64,000 nucleotides of DNA. It comes from Gammaproteobacteria bacterium (GTDB taxonomy: Bacteria; Pseudomonadota; Gammaproteobacteria; Pseudomonadales; Azotimanducaceae). The DNA lies in contig VXLJ01000007.1 of NCBI GenBank assembly GCA_009841635.1, forward strand, positions 42,071 through 106,070. Reading direction: 5' to 3'. This document shows, in pieces, positions 51,255 to 59,324 of this stretch. The translations under genes were made by a program, and so were the position numbers. Numbering within the stretch: the stretch's first letter is position 1; the number at the start of each line of letters is the position of its first letter. Under the pieces are notes generated by a model. It made no database searches, was not told the DNA's origin, and saw nothing but the letters and a program-made list of their open reading frames with translations.

Positions 51255-52223
51255 TTAGATAACCCAATCATCCCACATGTTTTCGGATGTCGGTTGTGGA
51301 TCTTCGTGAAAATGACGGGTGTCCACCCACCATTGAGCTTTCGGTCCTGGGCCTAGGTGATGATCATCGTAATACGTACAACCGGCACGCTGAAAATCGC
51401 ACGGCACAATATAACGAATCTGTGGCGCATTGGATTCTGCTGAATAGTTTACACCTGCGGAGTGAATCAAGCGCGGGTGCCAAAAAACTACATCGCCAGG
51501 TTCGCCAGTAAATTCGATAGGTGTGGTGGTTTCCAGGATGTTCTTGTGTTCAGCGTTGAAAGCTTGTTTCAGCGATGGTTCAAAGTGTGCGCCATAGCGA
51601 CTCATCCAGAACGGATGCAAACGAGTATGCGATCGAGGCCAAATTGTGAATCCACCAGTTCGCGGTGGCGTTTGAGCGATGAAAACCATCGCACATAGCT
51701 GAGCCGCCGCATGGTCGACATGGGGACCGAGCGAACCTTCGGCCGAAGGTGCTTTAGGCAGAACCACGTAAATGCCGCGGACTCGACTGTTGCTACGAAT
51801 GGCTGGACCGATGAATTGCTTGACACACGCCCGTACCTGCGGGTGATTTGCCGACATTTCAAGTAAAAAAACCTCGCGCCCGTAATGATTGGGCGACCTC
51901 ATTTTCCAGTTGCAGCCATGAAGCGCACCTATATGACGTGCTTGCTCCTGCGGCCAACGTTCGGTCGGTTGATCGATCCAACTCTCAGGATCATCGCGGT
52001 ATAGCGCGCCGCGTGGAACGGTCTCCCAAACGTAATCAATAATGCGAGCAAAGGACCTCGTCCCAAAAATGAGACCACGCTTCATTAAATACCCTTCTCG
52101 CTTAAAGTGCGCGATTTCCTCAGCGTCCAGCTCTGCCGAGGCAGGGCTTGAAGAACCGTGGGTATAAGGTATTGGCACCAGCGGTCTGGCGTACGCGGTC
52201 GATTGTTGTTCGTATTCTGCCAA
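51255..52223 (-). CDS. Phytanoyl-CoA dioxygenase (PhyH) family protein
   Basis: The 322-residue protein is the longest PhyH here, with a disordered N-terminal tail of about 35 residues before AEEIAHFKREGYLMKRGLIF. Iron ligands are in LGPHVDHAAAQLCAMVFI (His, Asp) and VFWHPRLIHSAGVNYS (His), followed by the Arg region QIRYIVPCDF. The start is TTG 52223 or a later GTG; no good ribosome-binding site was found. It is divergent from the tesB-like gene at 52240 with almost no space, so promoters must lie inside or beyond the coding ends. The substrate is unknown. Confidence 0.9.
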   Translation of the reverse strand: MAEYEQQSTAYARPLVPIPYTHGSSSPASAELDAEEIAHFKREGYLMKRGLIFGTRSFARIIDYVWETVPRGALYRDDPESWIDQPTERWPQEQARHIGALHGCNWKMRSPNHYGREVFLLEMSANHPQVRACVKQFIGPAIRSNSRVRGIYVVLPKAPSAEGSLGPHVDHAAAQLCAMVFIAQTPPRTGGFTIWPRSHTRLHPFWMSRYGAHFEPSLKQAFNAEHKNILETTTPIEFTGEPGDVVFWHPRLIHSAGVNYSAESNAPQIRYIVPCDFQRAGCTYYDDHHLGPGPKAQWWVDTRHFHEDPQPTSENMWDDWVI

Positions 52224-52239
52224 GCTTCGTAAAGCTTAT

Positions 52240-53151
52240 GTGAACGCACACAGTCCCGGTCACAGCTATCATATCGCGCCGTTGCTTGGCTATGAATCGA
52301 TTTTCGCGGTGCGATCTTTTGAAAACATCATTGGCGTAACGCATCTTGGCGACAATCGATTCGAGGGCGCTGAAAGTCCCGACCGAGCAGAAAGAATGTT
52401 CGGTGGTTTTCTTATTGGCCAAGCACTGTCCGCGTGTCGCCACACCACTGAAAGTGACCGCTATCTACATTCGTTACACTGCTACTTCCTGCGCCCTGGT
52501 GACACGACGAAGCCAGTCGAATACGTTGTTTCTGTCATCCGCGATGGACGCAATTTCTCGCATCGTGACGTGCGTGCCGAACAACGTGGTAAAGAGGTAT
52601 TCCGCATGATTTGTTCGTACGCAATACCTTCAACCGCCCCTACATTTTTGGGTGATGCACCACCCATTGCACCAGCACCAGAGCGCGTGACTTACACGTA
52701 TGTGGATTTTTGTCGCGATCAGATGCCGGATCCAGATTACATTCGCGATGTCAAAAATCGGCCTTTCGAAATCAAATACATTAACCCGCCTGCAGATTTC
52801 GCGCCATCGGACAGCTTAGAGAGGCAATTGATGTGGATGCGCTTGGTGTGCGACGTGAACGACGATCCTCACGTCCATGATGCCGGAATCGCATATCTTT
52901 CGGACAGCACGTTAATCGACCATATTGCACTGCCGCATGGCAAGCGGTGGCAAAATCCCGATTTCGATGGTACTAGTCTAGACCATGCTATGTGGTTTCA
53001 TGAATCGGTGCAAGCTGACGAGTGGCTACTTTTTGACCAAAAGGTCGAGTGGACGGGCGATGGCAGAGGCATTGCGTCTGGCCGTATCTATACCGAAGAT
53101 GGTCGTCTTGCTGCAACATGTATGCAAGAAGGATTAATGAGATTTTCATGA
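52240..53151 (+). CDS. tesB: Acyl-CoA thioesterase II (TesB) family
   Basis: The 303-residue protein has the double hot-dog fold of TesB. It shows MFGGFLIGQALSACRHTTES near the start, YLHSLHCYFLRPGDTTKPVE, and then NFSHRDVRAEQRGKEVFRMI. In the second half are YLSDSTLIDHIALPHGKRWQ with the catalytic Asp, and LDHAMWFHESVQADEWLLFD. These match the TesB Asp/Thr/Gln triad regions. It hydrolyses acyl-CoA to free acid and CoA. The start is GTG 52240 with no clear ribosome-binding site; the first residues are uncertain. The LLM gene follows after 55 bases. Confidence 0.92.
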   Translation: MNAHSPGHSYHIAPLLGYESIFAVRSFENIIGVTHLGDNRFEGAESPDRAERMFGGFLIGQALSACRHTTESDRYLHSLHCYFLRPGDTTKPVEYVVSVIRDGRNFSHRDVRAEQRGKEVFRMICSYAIPSTAPTFLGDAPPIAPAPERVTYTYVDFCRDQMPDPDYIRDVKNRPFEIKYINPPADFAPSDSLERQLMWMRLVCDVNDDPHVHDAGIAYLSDSTLIDHIALPHGKRWQNPDFDGTSLDHAMWFHESVQADEWLLFDQKVEWTGDGRGIASGRIYTEDGRLAATCMQEGLMRFS

Positions 53152-53206
53152 ATCTCTTGGTCAATTTAGTGAACTTTAAAAATCAATAACTTATGGGAGA
53201 TTCTTC

Positions 53207-54211
53207 ATGAAATTGAGTTTAGGTGTCGGACCAATGGGGCCGCCTGGTGGCGCGATGATCGTTGATTTGGCCCTGTACGCGGAAAGTCTCGGCTATGACA
53301 CAATCTGGACTTCAGAAATCTATGGTTCTGATTGTTTTACGCCACTCGCGTGGATCGGTGCAAATACAGAAAAGATCAATCTTGGCACTTCGATCATGCA
53401 GATTTCTGCGCGGTCACCCGCGAGTGCAACAATGCATGCCGTCACGCTGGACTATCTCTCAAATGGCCGTATGAAGCTTGGTATCGGTGTTTCTGGCCCT
53501 CAAGTTGTAGAAGGATGGTATGGCCAGCCTTATCCTAAACCCCTTGCACGGACTCGTGAGTGGATTGCGATTTTCCGTGACATCGTGGCAAGACAAAATC
53601 CGGTTTCGTTTGATGGCGATCACTATCAGCTGCCACTTGATGGTGGCACTGGATTAGGTAAGCCACTGAAATTAATTCTGCACCCGATGCGGGAAGATAT
53701 TCCGTTGTATCTAGGAGCAGAAGGACCGAAAAACGTTGCGCTCGGAGCGGAACTATGCGACGGGTGGATACCAATGTTTCTCTCGCCATACCGCATGGAC
53801 CGACTATACGGGGAATCACTAAAGCGAAAACGTCCTAATTTCGATATATGCGCACCAGTCAATGTGAATATCACGGACGACATCCAAGGTGCGCTTAATG
53901 CCATCAAGCAGAACGTCGGCTTCTATGTGGGTGGGATGGGTGCCAAGTCCTTCAACGTACATAAGGATCACATTTCACGCATGGGCTTTGAAGAGGAAGC
54001 GAATCGCGTCCAAGAACTCTTTATGAGCGGACGACGCGATGAAGCCATGGCAGCTGTACCTGACGAGCTGTGCGACGAGATATCTCTCGTTGGTCCTAAA
54101 GAACGAATTCGGGAACGTTTAGGAGCGTGGAAGGACAGTCCCGTAACCACATTGAACGTAGGAACGAACAACCGCGAAACGCTAGCATTTATGGCGGAAG
54201 AACTGCTTTAG
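53207..54211 (+). CDS. LLM-class F420-type oxidoreductase
   Basis: The 334-residue luciferase-like barrel follows GGAGA and begins KLSLGVGPMGPPGGAMIVDL. It continues YDTIWTSEIYGSDCFTPLAW, INLGTSIMQISARSPASATM, YLSNGRMKLGIGVSGPQVVE, and DIPLYLGAEGPKNVALGAEL. It resembles the Mer/F420-dependent oxidoreductase branch, but gammaproteobacterial homologues may use FMN. The region from residue 250 onward has Gly/Lys loops (GGMGAKSFNVHKDHISRMGF). It is separated from the divergent pcm gene by a strong GC-rich hairpin. It probably shares a transcript with tesB. Confidence 0.92.
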   Translation: MKLSLGVGPMGPPGGAMIVDLALYAESLGYDTIWTSEIYGSDCFTPLAWIGANTEKINLGTSIMQISARSPASATMHAVTLDYLSNGRMKLGIGVSGPQVVEGWYGQPYPKPLARTREWIAIFRDIVARQNPVSFDGDHYQLPLDGGTGLGKPLKLILHPMREDIPLYLGAEGPKNVALGAELCDGWIPMFLSPYRMDRLYGESLKRKRPNFDICAPVNVNITDDIQGALNAIKQNVGFYVGGMGAKSFNVHKDHISRMGFEEEANRVQELFMSGRRDEAMAAVPDELCDEISLVGPKERIRERLGAWKDSPVTTLNVGTNNRETLAFMAEELL

Positions 54212-54221
54212 CTTTATCGTT

Positions 54222-54247
54222 GCGACGTCGACCGTGGTCGGCGTCGC
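54222..54247 (+). terminator. GC-rich hairpin after the LLM gene
   Basis: GCGACG (54222-54227) pairs with CGTCGC (54242-54247). The stem continues through a T-G wobble and CGAC/GTCG to a small loop, giving about eleven pairs beginning ten bases after the stop codon. No T-run follows, so factor-independent termination is not certain. Confidence 0.4.
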
Positions 54248-54374
54248 CACACACGTTTAGATTTATAGACGATTTAAATATATATTGGATCAATAAGTTA
54301 TAGAGATTATTTCATATGAGCATAGCTATTCTTAGCATCTAAATTCAAAGACGTACAAGTAAGCGACCGACAGA

Positions 54375-55121
54375 CTAGTCGTATTGCGCGGCTTCTCCTG
54401 TCATCGGTACGAAACGGACTGGCAACACAATGCGTTGTTCAATGTCGGTATCGCTGACCTTCTTCACCAGCATGAGTTCTTGGTAACCGTCGTATTCACC
54501 AACCGGCAACACCATGACTCCCCCGACCTTTATCTGGTCGACTAACTTTGGCGGCAGTTTAGGGGCGACTGCGGTTACCATGATTTTGTCAAAAGGTGAG
54601 TGCTCTTCCCAGCCGAACCAGCCGTCTCCTGTTCTGATGCTGACGTTAGCGAATCCTCGTTCTTGTAACAGAGCAGCAGCAGACTTTGCCAATGCTTCAA
54701 CGATTTCGATCGTGTAAACCTCGGCAGCAAGCTTGGCCAAAACTGCAGTTTGATAGCCGGAACCCGTGCCAATTTCCAGTACGGTGTCAGTTCCTTGAAC
54801 ATTCAAAAGATGCGTCATCAAGGCGACGATGAATGGCTGCGAAATTGTTTGACCGTGCCCGATACCAAGAGGTCTATTTGCGAATGCAAATGCCCGGCTT
54901 TCTTTAGGCACGTAGGCCGACCGATCAATTTCTCTCATTGCCTCAAGGACAGCTGAGTCAATCGCCGAAACACCGGTGTAGTCTTCGCTATACCGTGTCA
55001 TTTCCATGATTTCTGCGATCATGCGAGTTGCTTCACTCTTGTCTGCCCAAGCAGACTTGAACACACAGAGACATGCTAACGCTAGGAGAACACCTTTTAT
55101 AGGTGTCCGCTGTTTCACCAA
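54375..55121 (-). CDS. pcm: Protein-L-isoaspartate O-methyltransferase with N-terminal signal peptide
   Basis: The 248-residue protein has a complete PCMT domain. AYVPKESRAFAFANRPLGIG is the substrate region, then GQTISQPFIVALMTHLL, and the SAM motif LEIGTGSGYQTAVLAKLAAE. The second half has EHSPFDKIMVTAVAPKLPPK and a conserved end VRFVPMTGEAAQYD. It differs from E. coli Pcm by an N-terminal hydrophobic signal (GVLLALACLCVFKSAWADK, cleavage likely after AWA), which suggests export. The gene overlaps gloB by seven bases and is downstream of it. PCMT repairs isoaspartyl damage; the source of SAM outside the cytoplasm is unclear. Confidence 0.92.
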   Translation of the reverse strand: MVKQRTPIKGVLLALACLCVFKSAWADKSEATRMIAEIMEMTRYSEDYTGVSAIDSAVLEAMREIDRSAYVPKESRAFAFANRPLGIGHGQTISQPFIVALMTHLLNVQGTDTVLEIGTGSGYQTAVLAKLAAEVYTIEIVEALAKSAAALLQERGFANVSIRTGDGWFGWEEHSPFDKIMVTAVAPKLPPKLVDQIKVGGVMVLPVGEYDGYQELMLVKKVSDTDIEQRIVLPVRFVPMTGEAAQYD

Positions 55122-55909
55122 CTATTTCGCAGCTCTCGCAATCTCAGAAATACTTCCTTCGGCGTCGGCGCGTCTGGAAGATCTGTGAATGATTCTCGCA
55201 AAGTTTCTATCACCGAAGGGCTGCGCAGCCGCAAGAACGTATTGATTTGCTGTTCCTGAACTAGCTCTGTGATCATGCATTCGTCAGGATCATGGTTTTG
55301 CTGCAGTTCTTCAAGCAACACCTTTGCGTCTCTGTTGTCAGGTTCGCGGTTCAGCGTAAACTCTAGGTTATTTACGAGGTAATCATGACCCGGATAGATC
55401 TTGGTATTGGTTGGTAACTTCGCCAGTTGATTAGCAAATGTCTCATAGAGTTCTTCAGGATGGCCGCCGCCATGACAATTGCCTGCGCCCGCATTGAAAA
55501 GCGTATCACCTGAAAATAACCCGGGCTGATCTGTATGCGAGAGCATGCAAACATGACTCATGGTGTGGCCAGGCGTATCGAGCGCTTCAAGTTCCACACT
55601 CGTACCTACCCGAACGATATCTCCCGCGCGCAAGCCAACGTCCATACCAGCAATCTTGGCGGACGCACCGTAGTGCGCAAGCAACTTTGCACCCGTTTCC
55701 TGAATAACTGCCTGATTTCCGCCAGTATGGTCCCCGTGCTCGTGCGTATTTAGGACTTGAGTGATCTGCCAACCCCGCTGTTGAGCAACATTCAAACACT
55801 TCACGTGATCGAGAGGATCGATGGCAAGCGCTTCACCCGTATCTGGGCACGCAATCAAATAGTTGAAGTTACGTAGACTGTTGCCAGTCCAGATTTGCTC
55901 TACGAGCAC
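55115..55909 (-). CDS. gloB: Hydroxyacylglutathione hydrolase (glyoxalase II)
   Basis: The 264-residue metallo-beta-lactamase-fold protein has the zinc motif NTHEHGDHTGGNQAVIQETG. It is preceded by NLRNFNYLIACPDTGEALAID and followed by LDTPGHTMSHVCMLSHT, SGDTLFNAGAGNCHGG, and KIYPGHDYLVNNLEFTLNRE. The last has the bridging His ligand; the C-terminal helices match glyoxalase II. It hydrolyses S-D-lactoylglutathione to lactate and glutathione. The first M at 55909 reads MLVEQIWTGNSLRNF. The overlapping pcm gene probably makes a two-gene unit for detoxification and repair of damage. Confidence 0.95.
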   Translation of the reverse strand: MLVEQIWTGNSLRNFNYLIACPDTGEALAIDPLDHVKCLNVAQQRGWQITQVLNTHEHGDHTGGNQAVIQETGAKLLAHYGASAKIAGMDVGLRAGDIVRVGTSVELEALDTPGHTMSHVCMLSHTDQPGLFSGDTLFNAGAGNCHGGGHPEELYETFANQLAKLPTNTKIYPGHDYLVNNLEFTLNREPDNRDAKVLLEELQQNHDPDECMITELVQEQQINTFLRLRSPSVIETLRESFTDLPDAPTPKEVFLRLRELRNSW

Positions 55910-56180
55910 GCCTCACTCCTTCACTCGACATTGAGGGTTTCATGCGCGTTTGCTATTCACGCCGTCGTCAAAAGAATAGCAGAAGCCACTCTGCCGTCGG
56001 TATGCTTTTGGGTACAGATCGTGCATGTATGAGGGGAATCACTAGCGCAAGCCGTTGGTAGAATAAAAGGAGCTATAGGTAGCTGCACGATATCGCACAG
56101 TCCATCTTAGCAAACAGGTAAGAAGCGCTCCTGCGGACTACCTACTCTTCAATTCCAGATTTCATTTTGAGACGAAATCC

Positions 56181-57275
56181 ATGAGCAAATTGCCTGAATC
56201 CGTTCAAATCGTTGACGATACGATGCGTGAAGGGTTGCAGATCGAGAGCCCCGACATTCCCGTTTCGGAGAAACTGCGTCTCCTTGACGCAATCGGCGAG
56301 ATGGGGGCCAAGACTATCTCAATAGGCTCGTTCGCACATCCGAAATGGACACCATCAATGGCATGCATCGACGAAATAGCCGAACTATTCGAACCAAAAC
56401 CAGGCATCAAGTACACGGCGGCGATATTCAACAAGAAAGGGTTTGATCGCGCCGATGCGTATTTCCCGAAAGTCAATGTGCGCGGTCGAAGTTTTGGCTC
56501 GCATGTCGAGTTGTGTGATACATTCGCGCGTCGGAACTACAACCGCACCAAAGCCGAACAAATGGCAGGTGTAGCTGGTGCCGTTGAAAACGCACGTAAG
56601 GCCGGCGCGGACGCGGGCTCGGTAGCACTAGGTAATCCATTCGGCTCTAACTTCGAAGGCGAATTTTCGCTTGCGCAGCGTATGGAATTACTCGACTTTA
56701 TGGTGGACCAATGGCACAACGGCGGCTTGAAAGTGTCGCGCGTATCGTTTCTAGACGCTATGGGCTGGAATATGCCTCATACCACCAAGGAGTTCATTCA
56801 GGCAATTCGGGACAAGTATCCCGATATCGAGAACTTTCACATGCACCTGCACAACACTCGAGGTGCGACGCTGGCGAGTTACTATGAAGCATTGACGTTA
56901 GGCGCTCGTGAATTCGACACCTCCCTTGGCGGGATGGGTGGTTGCCCATATTGCGGCAATGGTCGCGCAGCTGGCCATGTACCGACCGAAGACATGGTGC
57001 ACATGTGCCATCAGATGGGGATTGAGACAGGTTACGATCTTGATAAAGTCATAGCAGCTGCATGTATAGCAGAGGAAGTTGTAGGTCACCCATTGTGGGG
57101 ACATGTCTCGAAATCCGGTCCGTTACCGGCGAGAAACGAGGTATATCCTGCCGATATGCCATTTGTTGAAACGCTCCAAGAAGCAGCGCACTTCCGCAAC
57201 GGTCCTGATGTCTACGAAGGGCAAATTTCACCTTGGCGGGAAGGCGATGCCTTGACGCGAGCAAGCGCGGTATAG
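56181..57275 (+). CDS. HMG-CoA-lyase-like protein (pyruvate/ketoisovalerate family)
   Basis: The 364-residue TIM barrel starts VQIVDDTMREGLQIESPDIP, the HMGL-family DxxREG motif. It continues with FAHPKWTPSMACIDEIAELF, GADAGSVALGNPFGSNFEGEF, the metal site HMHLHNTRGATLASYYEAL, and GMGGCPYCGNGRAAGHVPTE, the last being the conserved Cys-containing active-site loop. Typical HMG-CoA lyase is about 300 residues; this is about 60 longer at the C-terminus. It may cleave HMG-CoA or a related 3-hydroxy-3-methyl thioester. It lies 375 bases before the carboxylase operon on the same strand, which supports a leucine- or terpene-type pathway, though identity as true HMG-CoA lyase is not certain. Confidence 0.85.
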   Translation: MSKLPESVQIVDDTMREGLQIESPDIPVSEKLRLLDAIGEMGAKTISIGSFAHPKWTPSMACIDEIAELFEPKPGIKYTAAIFNKKGFDRADAYFPKVNVRGRSFGSHVELCDTFARRNYNRTKAEQMAGVAGAVENARKAGADAGSVALGNPFGSNFEGEFSLAQRMELLDFMVDQWHNGGLKVSRVSFLDAMGWNMPHTTKEFIQAIRDKYPDIENFHMHLHNTRGATLASYYEALTLGAREFDTSLGGMGGCPYCGNGRAAGHVPTEDMVHMCHQMGIETGYDLDKVIAAACIAEEVVGHPLWGHVSKSGPLPARNEVYPADMPFVETLQEAAHFRNGPDVYEGQISPWREGDALTRASAV

Positions 57276-57650
57276 CTGAGCACGAACAGTTATAGGCACG
57301 TCATCGCACCATTTTTCAATTGCGATAGCTTGTGTCGAACTGAGCAATTTCAATCAGTTCCTTGAGCTATCCGTTGTTTATAAAAGTTTGATAAATCAAT
57401 AGGTATTAAGAAATATCTATTGAGATCTATTTGAAATGATGCAATGAAATTGAGCTATCCGCAAACTATGGCTAAGAATTCCGCACTCAGCCCCTGGTCC
57501 GATTTGCTCAGAAATCCATGAATCTTGCTGAGCATAGCGTTAGCATCGACGGGACCACTTATTCAATCGTGTGACATGGATCAGTTTCAAATCTGGTATC
57601 GAATCAATATGTGCGTTTAGCTACGTACGACCAACCATTAAGGAGTCTGC
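57276..57650 (+). promoter_or_regulatory. Upstream region of the carboxylase operon with dyad repeats
   Basis: The gap holds no gene. Two inverted repeats stand out: GAACTGA (57337-57343) with TCAGTTC (57354-57360), and an 11-bp dyad, CAATAGGTATT at 57397-57407 with AATATCTATTG at 57412-57422 (one G-T pair), separated by four bases. A short direct repeat, TTGAGCTATCCG, occurs at about 57362 and again at about 57450. The dyads may be operator sites for a catabolic regulator such as a TetR or MerR type. AAGGAG lies 5-10 bases before the ATG of the carboxylase gene. Confidence 0.4.
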
Positions 57651-59324
57651 ATGGCAGTTCTCAAATCTAGCCTAGACACACGTTCGGCGGCATTCGCAGA
57701 AAATCGTGAGCAGATGCTCGACAAACTCGCATATCTAGACGAACAATACGCCGAAGCCGCCAAGGGCGGTGGCGAAGAGGCAATGGATCGCCTTAAATCG
57801 CGAGGCAAGATGCCAATTAGGGAGCGTATTGCGTGGGTGCTTGATCGCGATTCGCCATTTCTTGAAGTGAGTCCGCTAGCAGCTTGGCGTTCGCACTATG
57901 CGGTGGGATCAGGTTTTGTCGTAGGCATCGGTGTCATTGAAGACGTTGAATGTGTGATTCTCGGTCACGACCCGTCGGTTCGTGCTGGCGCATTCAATAG
58001 CTTCAACTCGAAGAAACTCATGCGAGGCTTAGAGATCGCTCGAGAAAATCGCATGCCATATGTGCAGTTCGTGGAGTCGGCCGGCGCAGATTTACGAGGC
58101 GGTGGCGGTGGCAGCGGCGGCGGTAGTCGTGGTGAACCAGTTGATCCAAAACAAGCACTCATTAATAGCATGCTAGGTGAAACAGGGCATTTCGCGGAAT
58201 CTGGTCGACTGTTTTACGAAATCATTGAGCTATCAAAGATGCGTATCCCCACCGTGTCGGTCGTATTTGGCGCTTCAACCGCCGGCGGCGCGTATCAACC
58301 TGGTATGAGCGACTACAACATTTTCGTCAAGAATCAAGCGATGGTCGCACTCGGTAGCCCACCTCTCGTCAAGATGGCTACTGGCGAAGACGCCGATCCA
58401 GAAAAACTTGGTGGTGCTGACATGCACACCGCCATTTCTGGCTTAGGTGATTACATCGCCGCTGACGAAATGGATGGCATTCGTCTGTGTCGAGAAGTAC
58501 TACGCCACCTGAACTGGCGTAAACACGGCCCTGGTCCTTCGCTGCCGAGTGATCCACCGGTTTACGACCAGGCAGAACTCTTAGGCATCGTGAATGAAGA
58601 TCTAACGATTCCATTCGATATTCGCGAAGTCATCGCGCGCATCGTCGACGGATCACGGTTTGAGGAATTCAAGCCGCGCTATGGGCCGACATTAGTCACT
58701 GGCTGGGCGTCTATTCACGGCTATCCAATCGGCATACTAGGCAACAACGGACCATTGCTGTCTCAATCATCTGAAAAAGCGTCGCAGTTCATACAGCTAT
58801 GCAACCAAATTGATGTGCCCCTGCTCTTTTTGCACAACATCACAGGCTTCATCGTCGGTTCAGACTTCGAAGCCGATGGCATCACAAAAAATGGTTCGAA
58901 AATGATCAATGCGGTCACAAATTCAACAGTGCCGCACATAACCGTCATCGTCGGCGCTTCGTACGGGGCGGGTAATTACGGCATGAGTGGTCGGGCCTAT
59001 GGCACGCGGTTTAGCTATACCTGGCCTACCGCGAAGATCGCTGTGATGGGACCGAAACAGCAAGCAGGCGTCATGACGATTGTTCAGCGTGCAGCAGCAG
59101 AACGGCGCGGCTTAGAGTTTGATGAGGATTCAAATGCTGCTCGGGTTGCGTCAGTAGAAATGTCGCTCGAAGAGCGTTCGAAGGGCCTATTTGCCACCTC
59201 GCGCGTCACCGATGACGGCATGATCGATCCCCGCGATACCCGGGACGTCATTGGTTTTTCATTATCGGCTTGCCATAACAAGGAAGTTAAAGGTACGAAG
59301 GAGTTCGGCACATGGCGGATGTAA
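57651..59324 (+). CDS. Acyl-CoA carboxylase, carboxyltransferase (beta) subunit
   Basis: The 557-residue protein has the two crotonase-like halves of carboxyltransferases. The N-half has LKSRGKMPIRERIAWVLDRD, YVQFVESAGADLRGGGG, and VSVVFGASTAGGAYQPGMSD. The C-half has VTGWASIHGYPIGILGNNG, ITGFIVGSDFEADGITKNGS, and IVGASYGAGNYGMSGRAYG. An unusual Gly-rich insert (GGGGGSGGGSRGE) sits at about residues 150-161. It pairs with the biotin-carrying alpha subunit, whose start overlaps by 13 bases. Together they carboxylate an acyl-CoA, such as methylcrotonyl-, propionyl- or geranyl-CoA; the context with HMGL-like and enoyl-CoA hydratase genes favours the methylcrotonyl or terpene type but is not decisive. 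Confidence 0.94.
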   Translation: MAVLKSSLDTRSAAFAENREQMLDKLAYLDEQYAEAAKGGGEEAMDRLKSRGKMPIRERIAWVLDRDSPFLEVSPLAAWRSHYAVGSGFVVGIGVIEDVECVILGHDPSVRAGAFNSFNSKKLMRGLEIARENRMPYVQFVESAGADLRGGGGGSGGGSRGEPVDPKQALINSMLGETGHFAESGRLFYEIIELSKMRIPTVSVVFGASTAGGAYQPGMSDYNIFVKNQAMVALGSPPLVKMATGEDADPEKLGGADMHTAISGLGDYIAADEMDGIRLCREVLRHLNWRKHGPGPSLPSDPPVYDQAELLGIVNEDLTIPFDIREVIARIVDGSRFEEFKPRYGPTLVTGWASIHGYPIGILGNNGPLLSQSSEKASQFIQLCNQIDVPLLFLHNITGFIVGSDFEADGITKNGSKMINAVTNSTVPHITVIVGASYGAGNYGMSGRAYGTRFSYTWPTAKIAVMGPKQQAGVMTIVQRAAAERRGLEFDEDSNAARVASVEMSLEERSKGLFATSRVTDDGMIDPRDTRDVIGFSLSACHNKEVKGTKEFGTWRM

